DNA from: DASSKF01 sp035690725
GTDB lineage: Bacteria > Actinomycetota > Actinomycetes > Actinomycetales > Dermatophilaceae
NCBI GenBank assembly: GCA_035690725.1
Contig: DASSKF010000017.1
Location: forward strand, 1 to 26,557
Direction: 5' to 3'
DNA: 26,557 nucleotides
The position numbers and the translations under genes are program-made. Every line of letters starts with the position of its first letter. Positions within the stretch are counted from its first letter, which is position 1. Under the pieces are notes generated by a model. It searched no databases. It was given only the letters and a program-made list of their open reading frames with translations, and was not told where the DNA came from. This document shows positions 1-9,354 of the stretch, one piece after another.

Positions 1-58
1 GGCTCTCGGTGTGGAGGGCGCCGGCCGGCTCGGGAGAGGTCTCGGGGGATTCACTCAC
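1..58 (-). CDS. N-terminus of an unidentified leftward gene (partial)
   Basis: Reading the minus strand from a GTG at 58 gives 19 codons that stay open to the window edge. The peptide begins M-S-E-S-P-E-T-S-P-E-P-A, a polar proline- and glutamate-rich start typical of a disordered N-terminus. A TACAGT hexamer lies 6 nt before the GTG, the same leaderless geometry seen at other genes here. The gene would be divergent from prsW. Too little is visible to name a product, and the call rests on the open frame plus the promoter-like hexamer. Confidence 0.45.
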   Translation of the reverse strand, partial: MSESPETSPEPAGALHTES

Positions 59-64
59 TTCGTC

Positions 65-70
65 ACTGTA
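65..70 (-). promoter_or_regulatory. -10 hexamer TACAGT for the left-edge gene
   Basis: TACAGT on the minus strand matches TANNNT and is separated by 6 nt (GACGAA) from the GTG at 58. This would place transcription initiation at or near the start codon. No convincing -35 is visible 17-18 bp upstream. The rest of 71-192, between the two divergent genes, holds nothing I recognise. Confidence 0.4.
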
Positions 71-192
71 CGACGCACCTGCCGCCGCCAGCGCGCTGAT
101 ATCCGGCCGCGCCATCCGGCCGCCCGGTGCCCGCGCGGAGGGCTGCTCACGCTGGTGCGGGCGCAGCGTGCGCCGGGCTGGCCGCGCTCATC

Positions 193-198
193 TAGGCT
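193..198 (+). promoter_or_regulatory. -10 hexamer TAGGCT for the prsW-dynamin operon
   Basis: TAGGCT fits TANNNT and lies 7 nt before the ATG at 206. There is no purine-rich Shine-Dalgarno sequence between it and the ATG, so the transcript is probably leaderless. No clear -35 box is seen. Confidence 0.45.
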
Positions 199-205
199 TC
201 GGTCC

Positions 206-1330
206 ATGCGCAGCCGGGACAACGTCGTGTTCACCGCACTGGTGGGCACCGTGATGTTCGTCGGCGCCGGAGTCATGGCGCTCGTGCTCCTCGCCGCCGG
301 GGCGCCGGGCGCGATCGCGATCGGGGTGGTCCTGGCCGCGCTGCCGGTCGGGCCGTTGATCGCGTCGTACCTGTGGCTCGACCGCTACGAGCCCGAGCCA
401 CGGTCGCTGCTCCTGCTCGGTCTCGGCTGGGGTGCCTTCGTCGCGACGAGCGCCGCGCTGTTCCTCCAGGCGTTCGACGCGTTCGCGCTCGGCTCGAGCA
501 AGTCGACCCAGTCGGTGCTGGTGGCGCCGCTCACCGAGGAGGCCGCCAAGGGCCTCTTCATCGTGCTGCTCCTGGTCTACCGGCGCGCCGAGCTCGACGG
601 CATCCTCGACGGCATCGTCTATGCCGGCATGGTGGGCATCGGCTTCGCGTTCACCGAGAACATCCTCTACCTGAGCCAGGCCTACATCGGCGACAACGCC
701 CACGCCGGCGGGATCGAGGAGACGGTGTTCACCTTCGTGGTCCGAGGCGTGTTCAGCCCGTTCGCCCACCCCTTCTTCACCGCGTTCACGGGCATCGGCG
801 TGGGCATCGCGGTGGCCGCGCGCAGCCGGGCCGTGCAGGTCGCCGCGCCCGTGGTCGGCTACCTGGTCGCGGTCGGCGCCCATGCCCTGTGGAACGCCGC
901 CCTCCTGCTCGACGCCGGCGCAGGAGCCGTCGGCACCTACCTCATGCTCATGGTGCCGGCCTTCCTGTTCCTGGTCGGCTTCGCGATCTGGTCGCGCCGG
1001 CGTGAAGGTTCGTTGCTGGCCGCGGCGCTGACCGACTGCGCCCGCCACGGGTTCCTGGACGCGAACGAGGTGCCGTGGCTGACCCGCATCCCGGCCCGGC
1101 GCGCGTGCCGACAGCACGCGGCTGCCGTCGGCGGCGAGGCCGCGCTCACCGCGATGAAGCTGTACCAGACCGAGGCCATCGAGCTCGGGTTCCTGCACCA
1201 CCGGTTCCTGCGGGGCACCGCCCCGAGGGACTACCGCGAGCTGGGGGAGGCCCACGTGCAGCGCATGTTCCTGCTGCGTCCGCACCTGGTCTGGCCGCCG
1301 ACCGCCGTCCCGGTCGGAGCGTCCCGATGA
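206..1330 (+). CDS. prsW: PrsW family intramembrane metalloprotease
   Basis: The 374-residue polytopic membrane protein has the motifs of the PrsW (CPBP-superfamily-like) intramembrane proteases. These are APLTEEAAKG with the paired glutamates near residues 110-112, FAFTENILY in the next helix, HPFFTAFTGIG, and HALWNA in a late helix. The Glu and His residues are the presumed metal ligands. In Bacillus, PrsW makes the site-1 cut of the anti-sigma factor RsiW; no anti-sigma gene is visible here, so the substrate is unknown. After the last membrane span (about residue 270) comes a soluble tail of about 100 residues. The ATG at 206 was chosen because it follows a leaderless-type -10; the open frame extends upstream but without a plausible start. 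The stop overlaps the ATG of the next gene (ATGA), implying translational coupling. Confidence 0.85.
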   Translation: MRSRDNVVFTALVGTVMFVGAGVMALVLLAAGAPGAIAIGVVLAALPVGPLIASYLWLDRYEPEPRSLLLLGLGWGAFVATSAALFLQAFDAFALGSSKSTQSVLVAPLTEEAAKGLFIVLLLVYRRAELDGILDGIVYAGMVGIGFAFTENILYLSQAYIGDNAHAGGIEETVFTFVVRGVFSPFAHPFFTAFTGIGVGIAVAARSRAVQVAAPVVGYLVAVGAHALWNAALLLDAGAGAVGTYLMLMVPAFLFLVGFAIWSRRREGSLLAAALTDCARHGFLDANEVPWLTRIPARRACRQHAAAVGGEAALTAMKLYQTEAIELGFLHHRFLRGTAPRDYRELGEAHVQRMFLLRPHLVWPPTAVPVGASR

Positions 1331-3036
1331 CGGACACGTCGCTGAGCGCGCAGCGCTCGGCCCAGATGGTGACCACGCTCGTGCAGCTGCGCGAGGCGCT
1401 GGAGACCGCGCGTCTGCCCCTGGACGTCCCCGAGGTCGAGCCGGCGCGCAAGGCTCGCGCCGAGATGATCGACCAGCTCGAGGACTACGTCCTCCCGCGC
1501 CTGCTCCAGATCGACGCGCCCCTGCTCACCGTGGTCGGCGGCTCGTCCGGGGCGGGCAAGTCGACCCTGGTCAACTCGCTGGTGGGGGAGCGCGTCACCG
1601 AGACCGGCGTGCTGCGCCCGACCACGCGCTCTCCGGTGCTGGTGCACAACCCCCGGGACGCCGACTGGTTCGACAAGGCCCGCATCCTGCCCGACCTCGA
1701 GCGCACGACCCGTGCCTCGGCCGACCCGGGTGCGCTCCAGCTCGTGGCCTCCGAGGCGATCCCGGCGGGTCTGGCGGTGCTCGACGCACCCGACATCGAC
1801 TCGGTGGAGGAGCAGAACCGCACCCTCGCGGCCCAGCTCCTCGGTGCCGCCGACCTGTGGCTCTTCGTCACGTCGGCCGCCCGGTACGCCGACCAGGTCC
1901 CCTGGGAGTTCCTCAAGCAGGCAGCCGAACGCAGTGCCGCCGTCGCGATCGTGCTCGACCGCACCCAGCCGTCGGCGATCACCGAGGTCAGCGCCCACCT
2001 CGCCCGCATGCTCACGGCACGTGGGCTCCGGGACTCACCGCTCTTCATCGTCCCGGAGGGCGAGGTCGACGAGCAGGGCCTGCTGCCCTCCACCACGGTC
2101 CGCGAGATCCGTGCCTGGCTGGGGTCGCTGGCCGCCGACGCGGAGGCGCGCACCGGCGTGGTGCGGCAGACGCTCGAGGGCGCGATCCGGTCGATCTCCC
2201 GGCGGGCCCACCTCGTGGCCGACGCCTGCGCCGAGCAGCAGCAGGCGGTCTCGCGGCTGCACGAGGACGTCGAGCGGGCCTACCGGCAGGCGGAGACCGA
2301 GATCGACCAGGCGTCCGCCGACGGCACCCTGCTGCGCGGCGAGGTGCTCGCCCGGTGGCAGGAGTTCGTGGGGACCGGCGAGTTCCTCCGCCGGGTGGAC
2401 GCGGGCGTGAGCCGGCTGCGTGACCGGATCACCGCCCTGCTGAAGGGCGCCCCGCCACCGTCCAGGAACCTGGGGGAGGCCCTGCAGAGCGGTGCCGCGT
2501 CCCTGCTCACCAGCGAGGGGCAGTCCGCGGCGGCGGCCACCGTCCGGCACTGGCGCCGGCTCGGCGGCGGTGCCGCACTCGTCGCGGCTCACCCGGACCT
2601 CGCCCAGGGCAGCGCCGATCTCCCCGACACGATCGACCGCACCGTCCGCGACTGGCAGGGCTACGTCCTGGAGCTGGTCCGCGAGGAGGGCAAGGACAAG
2701 CGCACCGGTGCGCGGATGCTCGCCTTCGGCGTCAACGGGATCGCGGTGGTGCTCATGCTCGTCGCGTTCAGCCAGACCGGCGGGCTGATCGGCGCGGAGG
2801 TCGGCATCGCCGGTGGCGCGGCCGTGCTCGCCCAGCGGCTGCTCGAGGCGGTCTTCGGCGACCAGGCGGTGCGCAGCCTGGCGGCGAAGGCGCGCACCGA
2901 GCTGATCCGCCGGACCGGGGAGGTGTATGCCGCCGAGCGCGCCCGGTTCGAGCGTCTCCTGGACGACGTGATCCTCGATCCCGAGCAGCCCGAACGCCTT
3001 TCGGCTGCCCGCGCCGCCGTGGAGACTGCCCGGTGA
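1327..3036 (+). CDS. Dynamin-like GTPase, first of a pair
   Basis: This 569-residue protein has an N-terminal GTPase domain and a membrane-associated C-terminal part, as in bacterial dynamin-like proteins. Visible motifs are the P-loop GSSGAGKST (72-80), the switch I threonines in RPTTRSP (about 98-104), and G3 DAPDID (153-158). The G4 position reads VLDRT (about 209-213) instead of N/TKxD, a divergence I also recall for IniA-like proteins. A long alpha-helical region follows, then two closely spaced hydrophobic segments at about residues 464-511 that could form a hairpin paddle, then a charged tail. It starts on the ATGA overlap with prsW and its own stop overlaps the GTG of the second GTPase. 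Tandem dynamin-like pairs in Streptomyces (DynA/DynB) act at sporulation septa; a membrane-remodelling or division role here is inference. Confidence 0.8.
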   Translation: MTDTSLSAQRSAQMVTTLVQLREALETARLPLDVPEVEPARKARAEMIDQLEDYVLPRLLQIDAPLLTVVGGSSGAGKSTLVNSLVGERVTETGVLRPTTRSPVLVHNPRDADWFDKARILPDLERTTRASADPGALQLVASEAIPAGLAVLDAPDIDSVEEQNRTLAAQLLGAADLWLFVTSAARYADQVPWEFLKQAAERSAAVAIVLDRTQPSAITEVSAHLARMLTARGLRDSPLFIVPEGEVDEQGLLPSTTVREIRAWLGSLAADAEARTGVVRQTLEGAIRSISRRAHLVADACAEQQQAVSRLHEDVERAYRQAETEIDQASADGTLLRGEVLARWQEFVGTGEFLRRVDAGVSRLRDRITALLKGAPPPSRNLGEALQSGAASLLTSEGQSAAAATVRHWRRLGGGAALVAAHPDLAQGSADLPDTIDRTVRDWQGYVLELVREEGKDKRTGARMLAFGVNGIAVVLMLVAFSQTGGLIGAEVGIAGGAAVLAQRLLEAVFGDQAVRSLAAKARTELIRRTGEVYAAERARFERLLDDVILDPEQPERLSAARAAVETAR

Positions 3037-4736
3037 GCGCGCGCGACCTGCTCCGCAGGGCCACCGGCTCCCAGCAGGCCGTCTCCCGGGAGGACCTCGA
3101 GGCCCGTGCCGCGTCCCTGGAGGAGGCGCTGCGGGCCGGCGGCGAGCGGCTCGACCCCGACGCTGCCGGGCGCGGCCGGGCGGTGGTCGCGAAGGTGGGT
3201 GAGCGCACCGGCCTCGCCGGTGGCCGGACCGTCGTCGCGCTCGCGGGCGCCACGGGCAGCGGCAAGTCGAGCCTGTTCAACGCGTTGGTCGGCTCCGACG
3301 TGGCCCGGGTCGGCGCGCGTCGCCCGACCACCTCGACCGCCACCGCAGCCGTGTGGGGGACCGGCCCGGCCGGGCCGCTGCTGGACTGGCTGCGGGTCGG
3401 ACGCCGGCACGAGGTGGCCGAGCCCACCGCGGGGGGAGACGGCGTGGACGCGTCCGGCGGGGCCACCGACCTCGACGGCCTGGTGCTGCTGGACCTGCCC
3501 GACTTCGACTCCCGCGTCAGCAGCCACCGCGAGGAGGTCGACCGGCTGCTGCAGCTGGTGGACGTCTTCGTCTGGGTCACCGACCCCCAGAAGTACGCCG
3601 ACGCGGTCATCCACGAGGACTACCTCGCCCGGCTCTCCGACCACGGCGCCACGATGCTCGCCGTCCTCAACCAGGCCGACCGGCTGTCCCCCGAAGGGGT
3701 GGCGGCCTGCCAGCAGGACCTGCGCCGCCTGCTCTCCCGCGACGGCGTCGACGACGTCGAGGTCATCCTCACCTCGGCGAGCACCGGTGCCGGCGTCGTC
3801 GAGCTGCGGCACCGGATCGCCCGGTCCGTGCAGGGCCACAACGCCGCCGAGCAGCGGCTGCTCGCGGACGTGCGGGGCAGCGCCCGGGAGCTGCGCGCCG
3901 GGGTCGCCGAGAGCGAGCCCAGCGTGGGCGAGGACGCCGACGACGAGCTGGTGGAGGCACTCAGCCGTGCGGCCGGCATACCGATCGTGCTGGACGCGGT
4001 CCAGCGGGACTATCGCAACGAGGCGTGGTCGAGCACCGGGTGGCCGTTCACACGCTGGGTGCGCGCGCTGCGGCCGGACCCGCTCAAACGGCTGCGCCTG
4101 CCGACCGGGGACGACCGGCGCGGGGAGGCAGGGGTGACGGTCCGCGACGTGCGTTCGGCACTGGGCCGGTCCTCGCTGCCGCCTCCCACCCCGGCGGCCC
4201 GGTCGGCGGTGTCGCTGGCGGTGCGCACCCTGGGGGACCGGGCCAGCGAGGGGCTCCCGCCGCGGTGGGCCGATGCGGTGATCGAGGCGGCCGGCCCGCT
4301 GGACGCCGACCTCGGCGACGAGCTCGACCAGGCCGTCGTCACCACACCGCTGCGGGCCCGCCGGCCGGCGTGGTGGGGCGTGTGCAACCTGCTGCAGTGG
4401 CTGTTCGCCCTGACGGCGGTCGCCGGGCTGGTCTGGCTCGTCGTCCTGGCCGTCCTCGGGTGGCTGCAGATGGACACCCTCTTCGAGCCCCCGCGGCTCG
4501 GGCCGGTGCCGTGGCCCGTCGTCCTGCTCGGCGGGGGACTGGTCGCCGGGCTGCTGCTCGCCGTGCTCGGACGGGCCGTGGCCCGGGTGGGTGCCCGACG
4601 GCGACGGCGGGTGGTCGCCCGACGCCTGCGCGAGTCGGTCGAGCGCGTCGCCGGCGGGCACATCGTCGCGCCGGTGCGCCAGGTGCTGGCCGACCACCGG
4701 CGCACCCGCGAGGCCCTGGACGGCGCGCGGGGCTGA
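3033..4736 (+). CDS. Dynamin-like / YfjP-type GTPase, second of a pair
   Basis: The 567-residue product carries P-loop GATGSGKSS (72-80), a switch I threonine pair in RRPTT (about 96-100), G3 DLPDFD (154-159) and a proper G4 NQAD (213-216). After the GTPase domain comes a helical middle region, then two transmembrane segments at about 448-480 and 491-515, then a basic cytoplasmic tail. Translation starts at a GTG inside the GTGA overlap with the preceding stop, so stoichiometric synthesis with the first GTPase is likely. The two proteins have the same length and architecture but little obvious identity beyond the GTPase motifs, which suggests a heteromeric pair. Automated annotation often calls this family an ABC transporter or a YfjP GTPase. 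The partner assignment is inference from operon structure and from the DynA/DynB precedent. Confidence 0.8.
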   Translation: MSARDLLRRATGSQQAVSREDLEARAASLEEALRAGGERLDPDAAGRGRAVVAKVGERTGLAGGRTVVALAGATGSGKSSLFNALVGSDVARVGARRPTTSTATAAVWGTGPAGPLLDWLRVGRRHEVAEPTAGGDGVDASGGATDLDGLVLLDLPDFDSRVSSHREEVDRLLQLVDVFVWVTDPQKYADAVIHEDYLARLSDHGATMLAVLNQADRLSPEGVAACQQDLRRLLSRDGVDDVEVILTSASTGAGVVELRHRIARSVQGHNAAEQRLLADVRGSARELRAGVAESEPSVGEDADDELVEALSRAAGIPIVLDAVQRDYRNEAWSSTGWPFTRWVRALRPDPLKRLRLPTGDDRRGEAGVTVRDVRSALGRSSLPPPTPAARSAVSLAVRTLGDRASEGLPPRWADAVIEAAGPLDADLGDELDQAVVTTPLRARRPAWWGVCNLLQWLFALTAVAGLVWLVVLAVLGWLQMDTLFEPPRLGPVPWPVVLLGGGLVAGLLLAVLGRAVARVGARRRRRVVARRLRESVERVAGGHIVAPVRQVLADHRRTREALDGARG

Positions 4737-4940
4737 GCGTGCCCCGGGACCGCTGCCGGGCCGCTGCGGAGGGTGTTCCTGCCCGCCCGGCCATGGCCGT
4801 TCGTCCCCAGGCCCGGCGCCGGGGTGCCGCCGATCCACAGGACCCACGTCGGTGGTGGTGGCGCGCGCGGGTCGCCGGCCACGGTGGAACCAGCCCGCCG
4901 CGGTGGCGGGTCGCACCGAACGAGAACTGGGGTGGAACCC
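4737..4940. other. Intergenic stretch with a short hairpin before ssb
   Basis: This 204-bp gap has no convincing gene. It holds a perfect 6-bp stem (CCCGCC, loop GCGGT, GGCGGG) at 4894-4910, about 30 nt before the ssb start. There is no T-tract. It could be a weak terminator for the GTPase operon or part of the ssb leader. I see no clear promoter. Confidence 0.4.
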
Positions 4941-5603
4941 GTGAACGAGACCTACGTGACCATCAGCGGCAACGTCGTGGCCGACCCGACCCGACGGCTG
5001 ACCCGCCAGAACGTCCCCTTCGTGACCTTCCGCGTCGCGTCGACCGCGCGCCGGATGGACAGCAGGACCGGGGGCTATGTGGAGGCGGGGACGAACTTCG
5101 TCAACGTCACCGCCTTCCGGGGACTGGCCATCAACCTGGCCAACTCGATCAAGAAGGGCGACCCGGTGATCGTCTACGGACGGATGCGGGTCAACCAGTG
5201 GGACAACGGTGAGCAGAAGGGGGTGTCGGTGGAGGTGGACGCCTACAACGTCGGCTTCGACATGGCCAGGGGCACCTCGACCTTCACCAAGGTGGTCCGC
5301 CCCGGGCTGCACGCCGTGGACGACCGGCTCGGCGACCCGGCCGTGCAGGCGGCCGCACGGGAGCAGGACACCGCCGGCCGGGCCGACGAGCCGGACGCCT
5401 GGGCCGGGCTGTCGACCGGTGCCGCCGGTGGCGGGGAGGCCGCCGGGGCCACCGGTGCCACGGTCGCCGGGACCGGGCCCGGGGACACCGTGGACGACGG
5501 CGACGGCGAGCAGGCCCCCGCTGACGACGGAGGGGACGGCCGGCTTCCCGACGACGACGACACGGAGGAGTCCGTGGACGAGCCGGCGCTGCGCGCCGGG
5601 TGA
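4941..5603 (+). CDS. ssb: Single-stranded DNA-binding protein paralogue (SsbB type, tail-less)
   Basis: The first 110 or so residues form an SSB OB-fold, beginning NETYVTISGNVVADPTRR, with VPFVTFRVAST, FVNVTAFRGLA and DPVIVYGRMRV strands. A low-complexity Gly/Ala/Thr/Asp-rich tail then runs to residue 220 and ends EESVDEPALRAG. The acidic run is present, but the D-D-x-I-P-F tip through which replicative SSB recruits partner proteins is absent. This matches the second SSB of actinobacteria (SsbB in Streptomyces; from memory Rv2478c in M. tuberculosis), linked to chromosome segregation or competence rather than replication. The GTG at 4941 is preferred because GGGGTGG lies 5-11 nt upstream; a GTG at 4932 is also in frame. 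It lies directly upstream of ettA, an order I recall as common in actinobacteria. Confidence 0.85.
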   Translation: MNETYVTISGNVVADPTRRLTRQNVPFVTFRVASTARRMDSRTGGYVEAGTNFVNVTAFRGLAINLANSIKKGDPVIVYGRMRVNQWDNGEQKGVSVEVDAYNVGFDMARGTSTFTKVVRPGLHAVDDRLGDPAVQAAAREQDTAGRADEPDAWAGLSTGAAGGGEAAGATGATVAGTGPGDTVDDGDGEQAPADDGGDGRLPDDDDTEESVDEPALRAG

Positions 5604-5613
5604 CCGCTGCGCG

Positions 5614-5635
5614 GGCCGGTCGGCAGCGACCGGCC
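5614..5635 (+). terminator. Hairpin terminator after ssb
   Basis: GGCCGGTCG (5614-5622) pairs perfectly with CGACCGGCC (5627-5635) across the 4-nt loop GCAG. It begins 10 nt after the ssb stop. No T-run follows, which is common for actinobacterial hairpin terminators. Confidence 0.6.
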
Positions 5636-5662
5636 GGCGCCGGTCCCCGCGGGCTCGGCGGA

Positions 5663-5692
5663 TTGGGAGGGGTGCGGGTCGCCGGATAGCCT
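5663..5692 (+). promoter_or_regulatory. ettA promoter, leaderless type
   Basis: TTGGGA (5663-5668) and TAGCCT (5687-5692) are separated by 18 bp, a reasonable housekeeping promoter. The -10 ends 6 nt before the ATG at 5699, so the mRNA probably begins at the start codon. Confidence 0.6.
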
Positions 5693-5698
5693 GAGGGC

Positions 5699-7381
<1,683 letters not shown>

Positions 7382-7382
7382 C

Positions 7383-8528
7383 GTGCGCCGCACCGTCTTC
7401 ACCGAGGACCACGAGGCCCTGCGCGGCACGGCCCACGAGTTCGTGCACCGCAGCCTCGTGCCGCGCGCCGAGGAGTTCCTCGAGCAGCACGCGATGGGCC
7501 GGGAGGTCTGGTTCGAGGCCGGCAAGCAGGGCCTGCTCGGGCTGGGGATCCCGGAGGAGTACGGCGGCGCCGGCGTCGACGACTACCGCTTCACGGCGGT
7601 GGTGAGCGAGGAGCTGAGCAAGTTCGCGGCGGCTGTCTCGTCGAACTTCGGCATCCACGCCAGCGTCGTCGCGCCCTACCTGGTCGAGCTCGGCACCGAG
7701 GAGCAGAAGCAGCGCTGGCTGCCCCGCTTCTGCACCGGAGAGATCGTCGCCGGCATCGCGATGACCGAGCCGAGCGGCGGCTCGGACCTGGCCGCCCTGA
7801 GGACGACGGCCGTGCGGCACGGGGACGACTGGATCCTCAACGGCTCCAAGACGTTCATCACCAACGGCTACCACGGCGACTTCATCCTCGTCGCGGCGCG
7901 CACCGCCCCGGAGAAGCGGGCCAAGGGCATCACGCTGTTCGCGGTCGAGGCCGGGATGCCGGGCTTCGAGCGCGGCCGCAAGCTCGACAAGGTGGGCCAG
8001 CTCGAGTCCGACACGGCCGAGCTGTCCTTCCGCGACGTGCGGGTGCCCGCCGAGAACGTCGTCGGTGAGGTGGACCGCGGGTTCATCCACATGATGGAGC
8101 AGCTGCCGCAGGAGCGGGTCGGCGCCGCGGTCTCCAACACCGCCAACGCGTTCCAGATCTTCGAGGAGACGCTGGGATACGTGAAGGAGCGGCGGGCGTT
8201 CGGGCAGCCGATCGGCACGTTCCAGCACAACAAGTTCCGGCTCGCCGAGATGTCCACGTCACTGGAGGTCACCCGGGCCTACGTCGACGACTGCATCGCG
8301 GCGCACGCGGCCCACGAGCTGACCGCCGTCGAGGCGGCCAAGGCCAAGTGGTGGTCCGCCCAGGTCCAGAACGACGTGATCGACGCCTGCGTGCAGCTCT
8401 ACGGCGGCTACGGCTACATGAACGAGTACCGCGTCGCCCGCGCCTGGCGGGACGCCCGGGTCACCAAGATCTGGGCCGGCTCCAACGAGATCATGAAGGA
8501 GCTCATCGGCCGGGACCTCGGGCTCTGA
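7383..8528 (+). CDS. Acyl-CoA dehydrogenase, long-chain (LCAD-like) type
   Basis: The 381-residue flavoenzyme would oxidise acyl-CoA to trans-2-enoyl-CoA, passing electrons to ETF. It shows the three-part ACAD fold, with the FAD/substrate motif AMTEPSGGSDLAAL, the beta-domain FITNGYHGDFILVAART, and C-terminal QLYGGYGYMNEY and KIWAGSNEIMKELIGRDL. The MCAD-type catalytic Glu in Y-E-G-T is replaced by Ala (WAGSNEI). The FEET motif at residues 260-263, where human LCAD carries its catalytic Glu, is intact, and the segment around LPQERVG through RRAFGQ is very LCAD-like. A GTG start one nucleotide after the ettA stop gives the expected N-terminus. It probably forms an operon with ettA and the following dehydrogenase. 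Substrate chain length cannot be read from sequence. Confidence 0.9.
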   Translation: MRRTVFTEDHEALRGTAHEFVHRSLVPRAEEFLEQHAMGREVWFEAGKQGLLGLGIPEEYGGAGVDDYRFTAVVSEELSKFAAAVSSNFGIHASVVAPYLVELGTEEQKQRWLPRFCTGEIVAGIAMTEPSGGSDLAALRTTAVRHGDDWILNGSKTFITNGYHGDFILVAARTAPEKRAKGITLFAVEAGMPGFERGRKLDKVGQLESDTAELSFRDVRVPAENVVGEVDRGFIHMMEQLPQERVGAAVSNTANAFQIFEETLGYVKERRAFGQPIGTFQHNKFRLAEMSTSLEVTRAYVDDCIAAHAAHELTAVEAAKAKWWSAQVQNDVIDACVQLYGGYGYMNEYRVARAWRDARVTKIWAGSNEIMKELIGRDLGL

Positions 8529-8534
8529 CCCGGC

Positions 8535-9296
8535 ATGGGCGCGCACGAGGGGAAGGTGGCCGTGGTCACCGGGGCCAGCCGGGGGATCGGGCTGGCCATC
8601 GCCCAGCGCCTCGTCGCCGAGGGGGCGCGGGTGGTCCTCACCGGACGCAAGCCGGACGGCCTGCGATCGGCGGTCGAGGAGCTCGGTGGCGAGTCCGTCG
8701 CCGTCGGGGTGACCGGGCACGCGGACGACGCGGAGCACCAGCGACAGACCCTGGCGACGGCCCGTGAGGCGTTCGGCCGGGTCGACCTCCTCGTCAACAA
8801 CGCCGGCATCAACCCGCACTACGGCCCGATGCTCGACAGCGACGTGGCGACCGGCCGCAAGGTCCTGGACGTCAACGTGCTCGGTGCCTTCGCCTGGACC
8901 CAGGAGGCCGTCCGCGCCGGTCTTGGCACACCGGAACAGCCCGGTGGTGCGGTGGTCAACATCGCGTCCGTCGCCGGCCTGGGTGCCACCGGGGTCCTCG
9001 GCTGGTATGCCGTGAGCAAGGCTGCGCTCATCCACCTCACCAAGGAGCTCGGCCAGCAGCTCGCCCCGCAGGTCCGGGTCAACGCGGTCGCACCGGCGGT
9101 GGTCAAGACGCAGTTCGCCCGCGCCCTCTACGAAGGCAGGGAGGAGCGCGTGACCAGGGCCTACCCGATGCGGCGGCTCGGCCGCCCCGACGACGTGGCC
9201 GGGGCCGTGTCCTTCCTGCTCTCGGACGACGCCGCGTGGATCACCGGGGAGACGGTGGTCGTCGACGGCGGTCTCACCCTGTCGACCGAGCTCTGA
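8535..9296 (+). CDS. Short-chain dehydrogenase/reductase (SDR)
   Basis: The 253-residue classical SDR uses NAD(P)(H). It has the cofactor motif TGASRGIG (12-19), NNAG, the active-site Asn in VLDVNVLGAF, the Ser of NIASVAG, and the YAVSK Tyr/Lys pair. It ends with the usual VVVDGGLTL. An Arg directly after the TGAS segment and the TGRK stretch after beta-strand 2 suggest, but do not prove, NADPH preference. It starts 6 nt after the acyl-CoA dehydrogenase stop, so the pair may act on related acyl-CoA or alcohol substrates. FabG-like annotation is likely in databases, but the true substrate is unknown. A hairpin at 9303-9328 ends the unit. Confidence 0.88.
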   Translation: MGAHEGKVAVVTGASRGIGLAIAQRLVAEGARVVLTGRKPDGLRSAVEELGGESVAVGVTGHADDAEHQRQTLATAREAFGRVDLLVNNAGINPHYGPMLDSDVATGRKVLDVNVLGAFAWTQEAVRAGLGTPEQPGGAVVNIASVAGLGATGVLGWYAVSKAALIHLTKELGQQLAPQVRVNAVAPAVVKTQFARALYEGREERVTRAYPMRRLGRPDDVAGAVSFLLSDDAAWITGETVVVDGGLTLSTEL

Positions 9297-9302
9297 GCCG
9301 AG

Positions 9303-9328
9303 GCCGGTGCGGGTCGACCCGGACCGGC
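9303..9328. terminator. Bidirectional hairpin terminator between convergent genes
   Basis: GCCGGT-G-CGGGTC (9303-9315) pairs with its mirror GACCCG-G-ACCGGC (to 9328) with a single G.G mismatch, centred on GTCGAC. It lies 6 nt after the SDR stop and 27 nt after the methyltransferase stop on the other strand, so it can serve both. Confidence 0.6.
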
Positions 9329-9354
9329 GAGCCGCCGCTCGATGACCTGCGACG

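Noticed and set aside
188..1285. A 365-codon minus-strand open frame
   Set aside because: It is His/Asp/Glu/Arg-rich antisense of prsW, with no recognisable fold.
2661..5312. An 883-codon minus-strand open frame
   Set aside because: It is the antisense shadow of the second GTPase and the SSB gene, crossing several real gene boundaries, with low-complexity composition and no motif.
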